DNA of 64,000 nucleotides from Pictodentalium vernedei (taxonomy: Eukaryota > Mollusca > Scaphopoda > Dentaliida > Dentaliidae): NCBI GenBank assembly GCA_031216915.1, contig CM062290.1:163348453-163412452 (forward strand). Direction: 5' to 3'. Of the stretch, positions 22,472-32,969 are shown in pieces; position 1 is the stretch's first letter; each line of letters begins with the position of its first letter. Below the pieces are notes generated by a model. It saw nothing but the letters and a program-made list of their open reading frames with translations. It did not search any database and was not told the origin of the DNA. A program made the position numbers and the translations under genes.

Positions 22472-22749
22472 AATGAGGTGGTCTGAGCGAGGAGAACAGT
22501 TAAATCTCACAATTCATCTTAGCATCTCATTTTGATATTACTAAATCCTCTCGTCCTGACTTTGCATTGCACCCCAATTTAGCCTCGAATTCAATAGCCT
22601 ATGACACTGTAACATTTCCTGCTCAACAAATCAGCATGCACAGCCTTTTTTCTTTTCATCACAATTTTACTTCAAGGGGAAATCATGAAGACAGACAGTT
22701 TAGCTATGACTTCTCCTAGCAGTATGCAGACAGCCGCCCATTTAAATGT

Positions 22750-22838
22750 TTCGTACATATCATGTATTTTTCCTGTTCGTATGTTTATATTTATTGTCTT
22801 TTTTCTTCAATTATTGCAATGTATACTGCTGAATAAAG

Positions 22839-22871
<33 letters not shown>

Positions 22872-22872
22872 C
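22750..22872 (+). mobile_element. Possible LINE 3' end with (TCA)n tail
   Basis: T-rich sequence, then CTGCTGAATAAAG followed directly by about ten TCA repeats. A polyadenylation-like AATAAA next to a short-period tail is how many CR1/L2-type LINEs end. No coding part is attached, so the assignment is tentative. Confidence 0.4.
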
Positions 22873-23092
22873 GACAATGGAATGAAGTGGGGCTTTGGAG
22901 ATTTTCAAACATAACAGACTGAATGCACATTATGTCACAGACACAAATGACAAAAAGGAAAACAAATTGCCCATTCGGAACAAATCTTAAATGAGGACAC
23001 CCCGTTAATCAAATATTGGTGATTCTCCTCATTTTAAGTTTCCTTGTGATGTTCGTTTTCTCTGTGTCGATTATTTCTGTACTATGTTATTC

Positions 23093-24553
23093 CCCAAAAA
23101 GTAGGGGATATCCAAACTGATGCTGATATTTTCGGAAAATGTTATCGGATACGCGTGATTGGACACATCAATAGTTACCAAGTTTAGTGTGGATGATGAA
23201 TGTCACCGGCCCGTGAAAACGGGCGCTGCGTTAATGTTTGTGGAGTACGTTTGGAAATTTTTATTTGTACTGGACGGGCTTTTTCGGAGGTCTCATCGTT
23301 CTTTTCTTGGTATAAACTCGTTCATCAATAGTTTCTGGTCGAACGTATCTTTTGAGGTATGCGAAGACAGAGACGTGACGAAGGTTTACGTGCCGTTGGC
23401 ATGTTGGAAGTTGGCAACAGACAGACTGCAGTGGTTCAAATAAATTCTCAACGTTACTCAAGCGGTGATTAGCATGTTGTGGTCACGCTACCGACAATGC
23501 TGATGACAGACGTCGGCCAGGTCGTCCAAGGGTGACAACTGCTAACCAGAATCGTTTCATCCGAGCCGCCATCAAAGTACCTCTGAAATTTGACACCAGC
23601 TATACCGAGCGCCAGATGTGCGCGTCAGTGGTCAGACTATCCAATATTGCCTAAACAGCTGGCTTTTGTACATTCGAAGACCACGAATAATTCCACGTTT
23701 GACTGAATGTTACATCGCAGCGTAATTGATGTGGAGCACGACAGCGCTGGGACAATCGTCGATGGAGCAACGTCAGGTTTTCCGATGAAGCGGGGTTAAC
23801 TCTCGACTTCCACGACAGGCGAAACAGGGTGTGGCGGCGGAACGAACGATACCATGACGTAACCGTTAGGCAACACGATCGTTTTAGTGGTGGATCGGTT
23901 ATGGTGTGGGGGAGACGAAACCGTGACAATCAGAACAGCATTACATGTCATCCAAGTGCGTGTCACAGAGAGGCACTACAATGACAACATGTGGTGCCAT
24001 TTACGCGACCTCACGGCCGTCGATTCGATTCCTTTTCCAAGATGACAATTCAAGAGCACACAGGGCCCGAGGCGATACAGAGTTCCTCCACAGCAGAACA
24101 TCACTACACTGCCTTGGTCAGCACTACGTCCAGACCTTTCACTAATCGAGCACGCCTGGGGTATGCGCGGGACAGCCCCTCCCCCCCCCCCCCCCCACCT
24201 ATGTCCAGGAACTCGCCGATCCACCGTCTATTTCTCTTTCTGCACCGCAGGAAGAATGGAATAACACCAGCCAAGCTGATATTGGACGTTTTGTGAGGAG
24301 TTTGTCACGTCGAAAACGAACCGACGTGGATTTACAAGGTTTTGAGTTCGTGGACTGAATGTGGTAAATTCTCTGACTAACCGTCCATGTCTTCTACAGC
24401 TCAGTGCGTGGAATGTGTGCTTGTCAGACACCCAACTATCGCTGAAATCATTCACCAGATGTCACAGTGCAATGCCTCAATTGTCTTTTTGGTGAAAATA
24501 TAAATATATTTCTCCATATATCTCACCTTTATCAAATATTCCTAATTTTTTGA
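23093..24553 (+). mobile_element. Tc1-like DNA transposon relic (family T1, copy 1)
   Basis: The ends are inverted: AAAAAGTAGGGGATATCC at about 23096 against AATATTCCTAATTTTTT at about 24535-24551. It encloses a broken Tc1-type transposase and is about 1.46 kb long, the usual size for Tc1 elements. It is homologous along its length to 47537-49063, for example GCTGATATTTTCGGAAAATG against GTTGACATTTTCGGAAAATG. It is non-functional. Confidence 0.85.
23359..24358 (+). pseudogene. Broken Tc1-family DD34E transposase
   Basis: It starts MRRQRRDEGLRAVGMLEVGN and ends QGFEFVD then TGA. Recognisable parts, in changing frames: the N-terminal helix-turn-helix (VGMLEVGNRQTAVV), the first catalytic Asp in FSDEAGLTLDFHD (near 23780), and the second in FQDDNSRAHRAR (near 24040). 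The third-acid region (an SPIEH equivalent) is in a disrupted stretch near 24150, beside a C run. Several frameshifts and stops make it dead. It is closer to decay than the 47 kb copy. DD34E transposases cut and paste Tc1 elements at TA sites. Confidence 0.85.
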
Positions 24554-25627
24554 ATGGTATATTTTGATTTAAGAAGTATTTATTTATTTCTTTTTTTGTG
24601 TGTAGAAGAAGACCATACAAACTCAACACAAAAGTAAGATTGGGCAACAATCATAATGCTTAAATATCAGTACTGCACATTATCTAACTTTGAGGCAGAG
24701 GAAGTTTATAACATAATTAATTTAATTTATAACATTATTAATGTAAAACGATACTATCGTAGGATAGTACTCATTTCAACAAAGTAGATCGGGCACCGAA
24801 GAAGGTAATGGTTAGCGTATTCGACTACGAAAAGACTGCTGGGGTAAGATATGGTTTTAGAAGAGATGATAGGAGCACCATGATGTGACGCATTTGGACT
24901 TTGTGTAATCTGACGTCGGTGTAAAGAATTAGTAGGAACGGTTTATTTCTGTTCAGAAAGTTAGTAAACAGTGGCAATAAATTGTTTCCACGAATGTCTG
25001 TCGGCAGTGATTCCACAATTTTGTAGTGGCAGGTAGAAATTGTCTCCATTTCAATTTTGAGCGGAAGAACGCAATTGACAGGTGCGAATTATGGCGAAGA
25101 ATGTACTCGAGTGACACAGATGTAGGCGAATGGATATATCGGTCAAGCTGGGGTGTTTTTGATAGCGACCTTCATAGATGTTCGTCTTTGACATAGTGAG
25201 GGATATGGCATTGTGATTGATGGGTGTAAAGTTATGTTGCGGTTACGGAATATTACCACTGATGCAGTTTTAATTGGACAGAAATCAACGAACCATTAAT
25301 TAGTCCAGTTTTCAATCTGTGGATTGTCATCAACAGGAAATCGAGTAGCCTGATTTGGATCTAATATGAAAGGGAGTGAAGTGTCGTCGGTGAGGACGTT
25401 ACTGATCGGATAACAACATGCTGTTATATGTGTGTCAAAAAGGACTCAAACCTTTCAAAAGTGTTTTTTATTATGCCTATTGTCTACAATTTGCAAAGTA
25501 AGCTTTAGTATCATACGTTATCAAAGGGTTTACGGACATAACAAAACAAAGGTGTAACAAAGGCGCATTTCTTTGCCGTCGCCTATAGCGCTGTTTAAAG
25601 ATTAAACAGATATTATTAAAGAGAGAC

Positions 25628-25706
<79 letters not shown>

Positions 25707-27226
25707 TTTTGTTCGGACCTAGCATGTTTGTGTTTCTGAATACACGTGTTGGTTTCTTTTGAGGCGGAAGAAAGGAAAGATTATGAAAGGGTAGTCAAAT
25801 CCTAAACTAGAAAAAATAACGCCGGCCAAAGTATTTAATGCTATTGTATATTAACATAGTCCATCTGTGACATCATGAATGTAGAGAGGATACCTGCTGT
25901 TTTGTTTGTAGGAACCAGAATTATCTCAAGAAAATATAATTTTCAAGAACGGTTTACATTTATAAACAATGAGACACAAATAAAACGTAATGAATATTTT
26001 TGTTTAGATCCAGTGTTATTTTGCTATAAAAAATGTGACAGAAATATTGGCATCTCTGGATTTTTTACTGGTCAGGGAACTGTGTTTTAGGTTTAAATAA
26101 GAGTTCTGTTCAAAGAATTGTTAACCCTTTCAACAATATGTGTATACATTTTCCATGGGGATTATCTAGCTGATAACGAGCAGAAAAACTGCGAATCTCA
26201 AAACAGAAAGGGGACCAAAACTTATTATAATCTTTCAGCCCAATAACAATGTAACATTAAATAGTTCCCGGATTTTTTAGCATGCAAAGGGGAATCGTCC
26301 ATGTTGGAGTGGATAGTTTTGTATATCACTATTTAGAAACTATTTTTAAAGAGTTAAGAGACAACATCACGTAAACGAAGTAACTGGTTGCAGAGTGTGA
26401 TTTGTATTAAAACTGTCTGTAATCAAACACATCAATAATTTTTTCTCGGCTCCGTTGATGCGTTGCAAGAAAGACATTTTGTCCATTCTGTAAAATATTG
26501 GTTGAATGTGTCAAATACAAAAATGCGACTGGCAAAGGTACTGGACTATACATCGTCTCTTGAAAGCTTAAATGTGTCAATTGCAATGCTACAGTATTGC
26601 AGCTGGCTTATTTAGGCTTTCAGCGGTCGACATAACCTTTGTATAAAACACTGATCTGGACTGTGCGTCTGAACATACACACTTACAGACATCTCTACTT
26701 GATACCAGGCAGCTGTCATATCGGCATGCCTTCAAACGCATTTAACGTTTCCACCCGAATGAAAATGGCCACTGATATTCAATTCATTCCTTCGTTCTTC
26801 ATCTGATATACTTGATCTTGCACCAAATCTCTTTTTTTGTTTGGTGCGAGTGGGTGTTATAAATTGTCTCGACCGCTTGTTAAAACTAGCTGAAGGGTAT
26901 GCTGATATGATGGTTTGTTGGCATAATTGAAAACTTTGATAACCCTTTATCTAACACAACCGCGGACTATACTAGAAATGTTAATTTTTGCCCCGTTCCG
27001 GTGAGGGAGAGTGGGCTATATTTTGAAGTAAAAAATTGAAACATTAATAAACTATGAATGACTTTCATAAATAATACTGACCGGATGTGGTTGTTACATC
27101 ACTTAACTGAAACCTTTCTTGAAACTTGTTTTCCTTTATAATTATACGGAAATGAATCAAGCTCTCAGGCCACCGGTGTAATTTTGCAAGGAATTCGCCT
27201 GTTATAGCCTGGAACCAGCCAGCCCC
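24554..27226. other. Non-coding; GA microsatellite inside; weak traces of other repeats
   Basis: Near 24800-24850, GGTTAGCGTATTCGACTACG looks like a decayed tRNA A-box region, perhaps an old SINE head. On the minus strand 24825-25049 is open (MRHIMVLLSSLLKPYLTPAV at the end), with no identified domain. At about 27000-27050, GTTCCGGTGAGGG plus TTTTGAAGTAAAAAATTG may be a decayed arm of the TTAA MITE family. The rest shows nothing. Confidence 0.35.
25621..25704. repeat. (GA)n microsatellite
   Basis: About 84 bases of GA repeats with few interruptions. The long SLSLSL reading frame on the other strand is an artefact. Confidence 0.97.
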
Positions 27227-27478
27227 TTAACCCTTTACCCGACGTAACGGCCAAAAACGGCCAGCGGTAATCTAAAAAAATCGCCAATTAATTTTCATTA
27301 TTTTTTCATTTTTTGTCTCAAAAACATAGGTTATGACACCTCATTGGAACGAGCTCGTCGAGCTCGTTCCAATGAGGGGTCATAACCTATGTTTTTGAGA
27401 CAAAAAATTAAAAAAAATAATTATTCAAGAATTTTGTTTACAGGTGTCGTCTGCTTTTCATGTTAGGAAAAGGGTTAA
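27227..27478 (+). mobile_element. TTAA-bounded MITE (family D), copy 1
   Basis: It is bounded by TTAA at both ends, with TIRs CCCTTTACCCGACGTAACGG and the mirrored CATGTTAGGAAAAGGG. The middle is a long palindrome: GTCTCAAAAACATAGGTTAT, then CATTGGAACGAGCTCGTCGA, and their reverse complements. TTAA targets and CCY-starting TIRs are typical of piggyBac elements; Kolobok also uses TTAA. It has no coding capacity. It sits inside a dispersed repeat whose empty counterpart is at 4650-4740. Confidence 0.85.
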
Positions 27479-27493
27479 GTAGTGTATCGCCGG

Positions 27494-27580
27494 TGTTTAG
27501 ATTCACTCGTCTGGAATATTTCAGTTGACTGGTTGGCTTTTCCGACCAAGTGATATATTCCAGACGATTGAATCTAACAC
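27494..27580. repeat. Foldback in the repeat that hosts MITE D1
   Basis: GTTTAGATTCACTCGTCTGG with AATATTTCAGTTGACTGG pairs with CCAAGTGATATATTCCAGAC and GATTGAATCTAAC. The left arm alone is recognisable at 4690-4730. Confidence 0.6.
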
Positions 27581-28437
27581 AAATACAATAAAGATTCATT
27601 TTCTTTGCATCAACGATAGAAATATTGCTCAAGGGAGACTTAATTTCACGTTTTTTGATTACACAGTGTAATTCCACAAATTATGTTAATATCTTGGTGT
27701 TTCTAAGTTGAACTAAATACTTATTGACATGAATATCTATAACTGACACACGAAAGAATACCTATGTATATATATATATCTGTGAGTAAAGGGACACGAC
27801 ACTACATTAATCGTTTGTCTGCGCGCAAATTTCCACGAATAGAGGATAAACAAACAGCCCATAACGGCGTCGAATTCCGAACATAATTTGGCTGATGGTT
27901 TTATTGAGAAAAACTGTTGAAAACATTTTAAAAGTCTTCTTTTACCCAAATGTTCTGCCCGATGGTTCTGCATATTTGTGTCATTTGAATGATGAATCCA
28001 AAGTCATTTTTCTGTTGACATATTCATGTGACCATGCATTGTTAGTTTGTGCTGGAATCCCAACTGATTCATTGTCGGATGAGGTGAAATATACAACGAA
28101 AAGAAATAAGACTGAGAATCAGAATTTCATTTTCAATGTGTTTTTGTTTTCACTTCATCATTTCAAGTAGATCAGCTAACCGAGCAAGACATCCTAACAG
28201 CAGATAGTACAGTTCTAAAATATTGATTGTTATAATACCAGAACATTTCTTTTGATATAATATTCTAACGGTCTATACCAGCGAGTTTTTTGTGATTTAT
28301 GTATAGACAACAGAACCTGACGCAGAAAAGCTGCGGAAGGTTTATACATGAATACAAAAACTTGGGTACTGGTCCAATAGAACATCAAACGAAACGTTCT
28401 AATTTTTCTGTTTTTCAGACCAAAATTCGGATATTGG
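27581..28437. other. Non-coding, nothing recognised
   Basis: It contains a short TA run at 27765-27778 and a 91-codon ORF at 27895-28170 without recognisable motifs. No repeat ends were seen. Confidence 0.4.
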
Positions 28438-28492
28438 ATCTAGTGTGGTGTAGCGGATAAAATGCTCATACTGTCCAGACAATAGAGACCTT
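28438..28492 (+). repeat. tRNA-like SINE head trace
   Basis: GTGGTGTAGCGGATAAAATG then CTCATACTGTCCAGACAAT looks like the 5' half of a tRNA-derived sequence (A-box region). No B box or SINE body follows, because another element starts at 28485. Weak call. Confidence 0.35.
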
Positions 28493-29116
28493 TCGCACAA
28501 TAAACGTCGACTGATAAGGATTATGAATGGGGTATTACGTCACTGGAATATGTGTTCTTCCCATCAGTTGTGGTTTTCCCTTATCCGTAGTTACAATTAC
28601 GGCTTTTAATCAAAATCCGCACATATATCATATAGCAAATGTTTGAGAGTGTTTCTGGGCCCCTTAATGTGGAAGATAACTCTAAGATTGTGTCCTTACA
28701 GTGTAGTGTCCTTAACCCTTTACCCAACGGATCGGCACATCCGCCCGCGTAATATGCACATTCAGCAGCTGAAAAAATATTATTTTTCAAATAATTTCAA
28801 CAAAACCATATTTCCTTACCCCTCTTTAGAACGGGCTCTTCCAGCCCGTCCCAATGAGGGGTCACATGATATGGTTTTGTTGAATTTTTTGGAAAAAATT
28901 AAAAAATAATATTTAAAATAATAAATTTTGATGTCGTCTGCTTTGGGTAAAGGGTTAAACTCCTAGCGGTGTGAAGTTTGAACGGTAGTAGTTTCGCACA
29001 AACTGACTCGTAGTCGTCAATTTTGCGAAAAGTTCTTGTGGCCGCCTGACAAATTTACGACTACTATTGGCTTTTCGTATCTTTTGCAAACCGTCGTTCG
29101 TTTTGCGGAAGGTCTC
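28485..29116. mobile_element. MITE with GAGACCTTTCGCA ends, hosting a TTAA MITE
   Basis: GAGACCTTTCGCACAA (28485) and TTTTGCGGAAGGTCTC (to 29116) form a TIR, with TA directly outside each end (28483-28484 and 29117-29118). Further inside lie inverted traces such as GTAGTCGTCAATTTTGCG. The TTAA MITE at 28712-28958 is nested within. Without the guest the element would be about 385 bp. Confidence 0.6.
28712..28958 (+). mobile_element. TTAA-bounded MITE (family D), copy 2, nested
   Basis: TTAACCCTTTACCCAACGG at the left and GCTTTGGGTAAAGGGTTAA at the right. A central foldback pairs TTCAACAAAACCATAT and GAACGGGCTC with their mirrors (GAGGGGTCACATGATATGG, TTTTGTTGAA). Its middle differs from copy 1 in sequence but not in plan, so it is another subfamily with the same ends. 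Confidence 0.85.
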
Positions 29117-30530
29117 TAATAAACAATGTCGACAAGATCTGATTGACGTTATTTAGAACTGATGACGTCAGGATACGGAGACTAGATAATCATGTACAAA
29201 GTGTGTCGAGATATTATTGTGAAACTATGAAAATTCGTTTGTATTGTGAACCGATGTCAAAGCCAGTAAAGTTTATAGGGGACTTTAAGGATAACTTAGA
29301 GCGGCATTGTGAATAATGATTCCATTTTTTCTTGGACACTGAGAATATAAATCTTTGTGACATGACACCCTACCTGAGGACTAAACGTAGTAATAACGTT
29401 AACAACGGCTACACCAAAGTACGCTACTGTACAGAAAAATACACGCAAGTATTGTATTATATTTCTCATTTATTTTTTTTTTCGCTAAAGCTCGGCCCGA
29501 ATGGAATTTAATAAACTCGGTTCATAAATTCCGTTTAGAATCGCAACTCATTACGGATCCTCTGTTTATATATTCCTTCCATCCACTTCTAGAAAAAAAA
29601 TTGAGAGGCGACAGGGTCCCCCCCCCCCCCCCCGTACGCCCCCGATTCCTACGTCACTCATTAATCACATTCAGAAAAGTCGGGTTCTTAAGATGCATAC
29701 TTTTTCGTATCGTCGAATGTTTGCAAGACATTTAAAAGTCGTATTGCTTCAGTGTGTAATTTGTATTAGATTGAGTGCTAAGCTTTTACCAGTGTCGTAA
29801 ACCGAAATAATAGGCCAATTTGAGTACCAAATTGTTTTCATCCCTTTTATGGAAAGTTTACCCTCTTGAGAACGATCCGCACCCCACCCATCAGGGTATG
29901 ACTACTAGCTACGAAGATCAGTAATATTAGCACCAAATGAGTCAGGTGTCTATTGTTCTCTCAAGGGAATAGGAATTTTTTATCTTATTGGTAAACTCAT
30001 TACGACAATCCTACAATAGACGGTCATATTTATATCCACCAATCACACTTGCCTCTTTTTGCAAAAGAGGAACGTTCCATCCAGTGATCTATTTGTTAAC
30101 CAGCATCATGTTCATCAGACCTGAAGAGATTAGATTTACATCAAAGAAAACAGCTTGCTAGTTTGATACAAAAGGTTCCTAAATCTGAAACCACTGAAGT
30201 CTATGGCGTCAAGATTATACCACTTAGTGTTTCCACTGTTGCAGCATGCGATATATAAAAGGTAGCACTGTACTTGGCGACCTTATGTGTAGACACTCAA
30301 CCCCTACCTACCAGTTCAGTGAGAACGTCTGCAGATCAGAAGCATATTTGACTATTGGATCATAATGTTTCTCCTGAGCTTATAGGTAATTGGATAGCAC
30401 CACGTTACCTGCTACCTTGCATGTTAGCTCTCAAGCTTCTTGACTATTTGCGGTTTAAAAAAGTTAAATCAAGACTAAACACTGCAAATATACCCGTAAT
30501 TTTCGGTTTCTCTTTGTACAACTTCCAGGA
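29117..30530. other. Non-coding; one member of a dispersed repeat pair
   Basis: The segment 29995-30150 (AACTCATTACGACAATC, CATCCAGTGATCTATTTGTT, TGTTCATCAGACCTGAAGAG, ATTAGATTTACA) is paralleled at about 36455-36605 (AACTCATTACGTTAATC, TATCCAGTGATTTATTAATG, TGTTCATCAAACCTGAGAAG, ATTAGATCTATAC). The rest of the stretch shows nothing but a C run at 29620-29634. Confidence 0.5.
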
Positions 30531-30776
30531 TTAATCCTTTACCCAACACACACGATATCACAATCACTTAGTTTTATATTTTAAAAAATTTTTTTTAAAA
30601 CATTTCTACAAAACTGTATCATGTGACCCCGTCATTTGAAGGAGTCATGTGAGCTCGTTTCAAGTAGGAGTAAATGAGATGGTTTACAGAAAAAATTTTA
30701 AAAGTTATTTTGTTTCAACTCCTCATTTTGTAAATTACGCGGACGGCTACCATTGTTTCATTGGGTAAAGTTTTAA
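30531..30776 (+). mobile_element. TTAA-bounded MITE (family D), copy 3
   Basis: TTAATCCTTTACCCAACAC at the left and CATTGGGTAAAGTTTTAA at the right. An imperfect foldback lies between (ACAAAACTGTATCATGTGAC against AGTAAATGAGATGGTTTAC). The arms are more diverged than in copies 1 and 2. It abuts the next copy, sharing TTAA at 30773-30776. Confidence 0.75.
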
Positions 30777-30910
30777 CCCTTCACCTTCAAGAATAAGAGG
30801 GCGACATTTTGCATTACTAAGAATATTATTTTTTGCCACACAAAGATTAGAACTTCTCAATTGGAACAAGTTTTTCGAGCTCGTTCCAATATGGAGTCAT
30901 AACCTTTATC
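30773..30910 (+). mobile_element. TTAA MITE (family D), copy 4, truncated
   Basis: It begins TTAACCCTTCACCTTCAAG and reaches the centre (AATTGGAACAAGTTTTTCGA, GCTCGTTCCAATATGGAGTC, ATAACCTTTAT), then stops where the SINE begins. The right half and right TTAA are missing. Confidence 0.65.
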
Positions 30911-30944
30911 CAGCGTCGTCACGAAGATGGCCGATTGGTGGAGG

Positions 30945-31325
30945 TGTGGGGGCGCGGTGGCGTTACGGTACCCGGTTCTCGTCAGATCACCGAAGTTGAG
31001 CAACGTCGAGCCCGGTTAATCCTCGGATGGGTGACCGTCTGAGCGATAGATTCGGACTCCGCGTTGTGTCTTTGGGCAAGGCACTTAACCCCGATTGTCC
31101 ACACGATGACGCCATGTACTAAAGCGTACGGCACGCAGATAGTGCACATGCCTTCAACCAATCTAACCCTGGCTGTGATGCAGTGCGGAGTTACACGATG
31201 TTGGGGAGCTGGCAGCTGCTCGTCGTTGCTCGGTGGTTCTCTCCGGGTAATCCGGTTTTCTCCACCCGTACAACTGTCACGGTCATAATTAGCCATTGTG
31301 CATAAGAGTGTGACCTTAAACACCA
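30945..31325 (+). mobile_element. 5S rRNA-headed SINE
   Basis: The head follows animal 5S rRNA: CCGGTTCTCGTCAGATCACC, GAAGTTGAGCAACGTCGAGC, CCGGTTAATCCTCGGATGGG, TGACCGTCTG. The body follows: TTTGGGCAAGGCACTTAACC, ATGCCTTCAACCAATCTAAC, GCAGCTGCTCGTCGTTGCTC, GGTGGTTCTCTCCGGGTAAT, CCACCCGTACAACTG, and a 3' end CCTTAAACACCAACATC. The same body is joined to a tRNA head at 16 and 37 kb. 5S-headed SINEs are known as the SINE3 class. The element is non-coding, and ORFs over it are incidental. It lies between two partial TTAA MITEs. Confidence 0.88.
30975..31042 (+). promoter_or_regulatory. 5S-type internal control region of the SINE
   Basis: Box A (GAAGTTGAGCAACGTCGAG) and the intermediate element plus box C (GGATGGGTGACCGTCTG) are close to the 5S gene consensus and correctly spaced. 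These bind TFIIIA/TFIIIC in true 5S genes, so the SINE may be transcribable. Confidence 0.75.
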
Positions 31326-31506
31326 ACATCATTTTTTAAAAAATTTCAACAAAACCATACCATGTGACCCCTCGTTGGAACGAGCTCGTCGACCTCATTC
31401 CAACGAGGGGTCACGTGATATGGTTTTGTTGACATTTTTTGAAAAATTTGAAAAAATGATATTTAAAATAATAAATTTTGATATCGTCTGCGTTGGGTAA
31501 CTGGTT
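31326..31506 (+). mobile_element. TTAA MITE (family D), copy 5, left end missing
   Basis: Inner left arm TTTCAACAAAACCATACCAT, centre TTGGAACGAGCTCGTCGACC, right arm GGGGTCACGTGATATGGTTT, and right terminus GCGTTGGGTAACTGGTTAA. It is of the copy 2 subfamily, while the fragment on the other side of the SINE is of the copy 1 subfamily, so the two are not halves of one element. Confidence 0.7.
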
Positions 31507-31509
31507 AAA

Positions 31510-32272
31510 TATTCCAACTACATCATCAGAAATGCCTTCGCTGAAGATGTAGTGGATCGAGATTACTGTTAAAAAAAACCCTCGACAATTCTTTGAAATA
31601 TAGTTTTGGATATATAAAACATATATATGTAGTAGTCGGCACGCAACATTTTATTTAATTAACATGTAGGGGTACCATTATTCCAAATTGGTTATGCTTG
31701 GTCCACACTAGCCTACATATCCTCTTTTTGTATGACAGACTGTGTGTGTGACTGAAGTTCAAGTAGCAAACCGAGTCTCGCAGAAATTGCATTATTACAA
31801 ACAAGAGCAAAACGATATCAACGACTCCCATCCAGATTAAAATGCCACAACTTGAAAAATTATGGGAGGGTGTCAGAACCCATAATCCTCCCGTTTCTTG
31901 TTCAACCACTTTTGTTGGAACTTTTTGTTTTTCTTTTAATTCTCTGTGACAAACAAGTCCCTACAAAATGGGATAGGCAAATCCTAACCCTTTGTTTTCT
32001 TTCGGGGACTCGGAGAAAACAAAGGAATTCTATGTGGGAATCCGAACACTATTATCTGGGGTCTCATAAAAAATCAGGAAGATGGACTCTCCCACCTAGC
32101 GACGCCCCTCGCTATATCTTTGAGGTTAAAATTGAAAAAAACTACTAAATTTTAATGGCGATGTTTGTGAAAAGTGGTGGTTGGTCATTACGTTAGGAAA
32201 CGGGTTAACACACTTCGATGACCGAAAAATGTAGAAATGCAATGTGTTATTGTATAAAGTTTTTCGAGATTA
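31510..32272. other. Non-coding; a decayed TTAA MITE end near 32205
   Basis: TTTGAGGTTAAAATTGAAAA followed by TCATTACGTTAGGAAACGGG and TTAA (about 32120-32207) looks like a right half of family D. The rest is unrecognised. Confidence 0.4.
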
Positions 32273-32405
32273 TTACTTGGTCAGTTTCATATCGGCAGAG
32301 ATATCAGCTCGAGGTAACTTCATATCAGCCCGAGGCCAATGATCGAAGGCTGATGTTAAGTTACTAAGGGCTGATATCTCGACCGATACGAAACTAAACA
32401 AGTAA
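32273..32405. repeat. 133 bp foldback
   Basis: The left arm (TTACTTGGTCAGTTTCATAT, CGGCAGAGATATCAGCTCGA, GGTAACTTCATATCAGCC) and right arm (GGCTGATGTTAAGTTACTAA, GGGCTGATATCTCGACCG, ATACGAAACTAAACAAGTAA) pair over 58 bases around a 17-base loop. Likely a small MITE; target duplication unclear. Confidence 0.7.
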
Positions 32406-32531
32406 CAACCTGTTTGTTTATTAAACAACAAATAATTACAAAATATTCTCAGACCTGTTACAGTTTTATGACAGTGTTATTGTTTTTCATTCTTTTCACA
32501 ACGTCCGAAGTTTCGTCTTCTCCTACTTCAG

Positions 32532-32582
32532 CTATCCGAACGTATCGGCTTCCACAGTGGGGAAGCCGAGACGTTCGGGTAG
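32532..32582. repeat. Short strong hairpin
   Basis: CTATCCGAACGTATCGGCTT CC pairs with GGAAGCCGAGACGTTCGGGTAG around ACAGTG-type loop bases. The arms are 22 bases with two or three mismatches. Its size would suit a small hairpin RNA or micro-MITE; nothing else supports a function. Confidence 0.55.
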
Positions 32583-32969
32583 TTGAACTATCTCTCCTCC
32601 CATTTCGACGAATCTCATACTCTGAATCTTAGTTTGCGTTGAACTCTCTGTACAACTCTTTTATTTATTCTCTTCATCCACCTACTCCTTTCTTATTGCC
32701 ATCAATAATTCGTCGACGTACAAAACTCAGCTTCAAACTATTCCATTATGCAGGGTACCTCCAATTTTCCTAACTGCGTTCAGCGAATAGCGGCGAACGA
32801 TTTCGATGTAAACAAATTATTGCTCCTAGTAATGCCTCAAGGGGAATAACTCTAACTTGGTTCATATCAACTGAGATCGGTGTCACATCAGCCAAGTTTA
32901 AAGTCTGCCGAGCTTGACAATGGACAATTCTGGCGAAGAAAAACATATGTAATAAATAAACACATTTAT

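Noticed and set aside
22235-22510. Tyr/Cys/Leu-rich ORFs on both strands
   Set aside because: They run through the pentamer minisatellite.
25477-25725. ORF with a long SL repeat
   Set aside because: It is a frame through the GA microsatellite.
30960-31045. A genuine 5S rRNA gene
   Set aside because: Only the middle of 5S is kept; the ends do not pair as in 5S rRNA, and a SINE body follows directly.
30982-31332. 116-codon minus ORF
   Set aside because: It lies over the 5S-headed SINE and is not conserved in its relatives.
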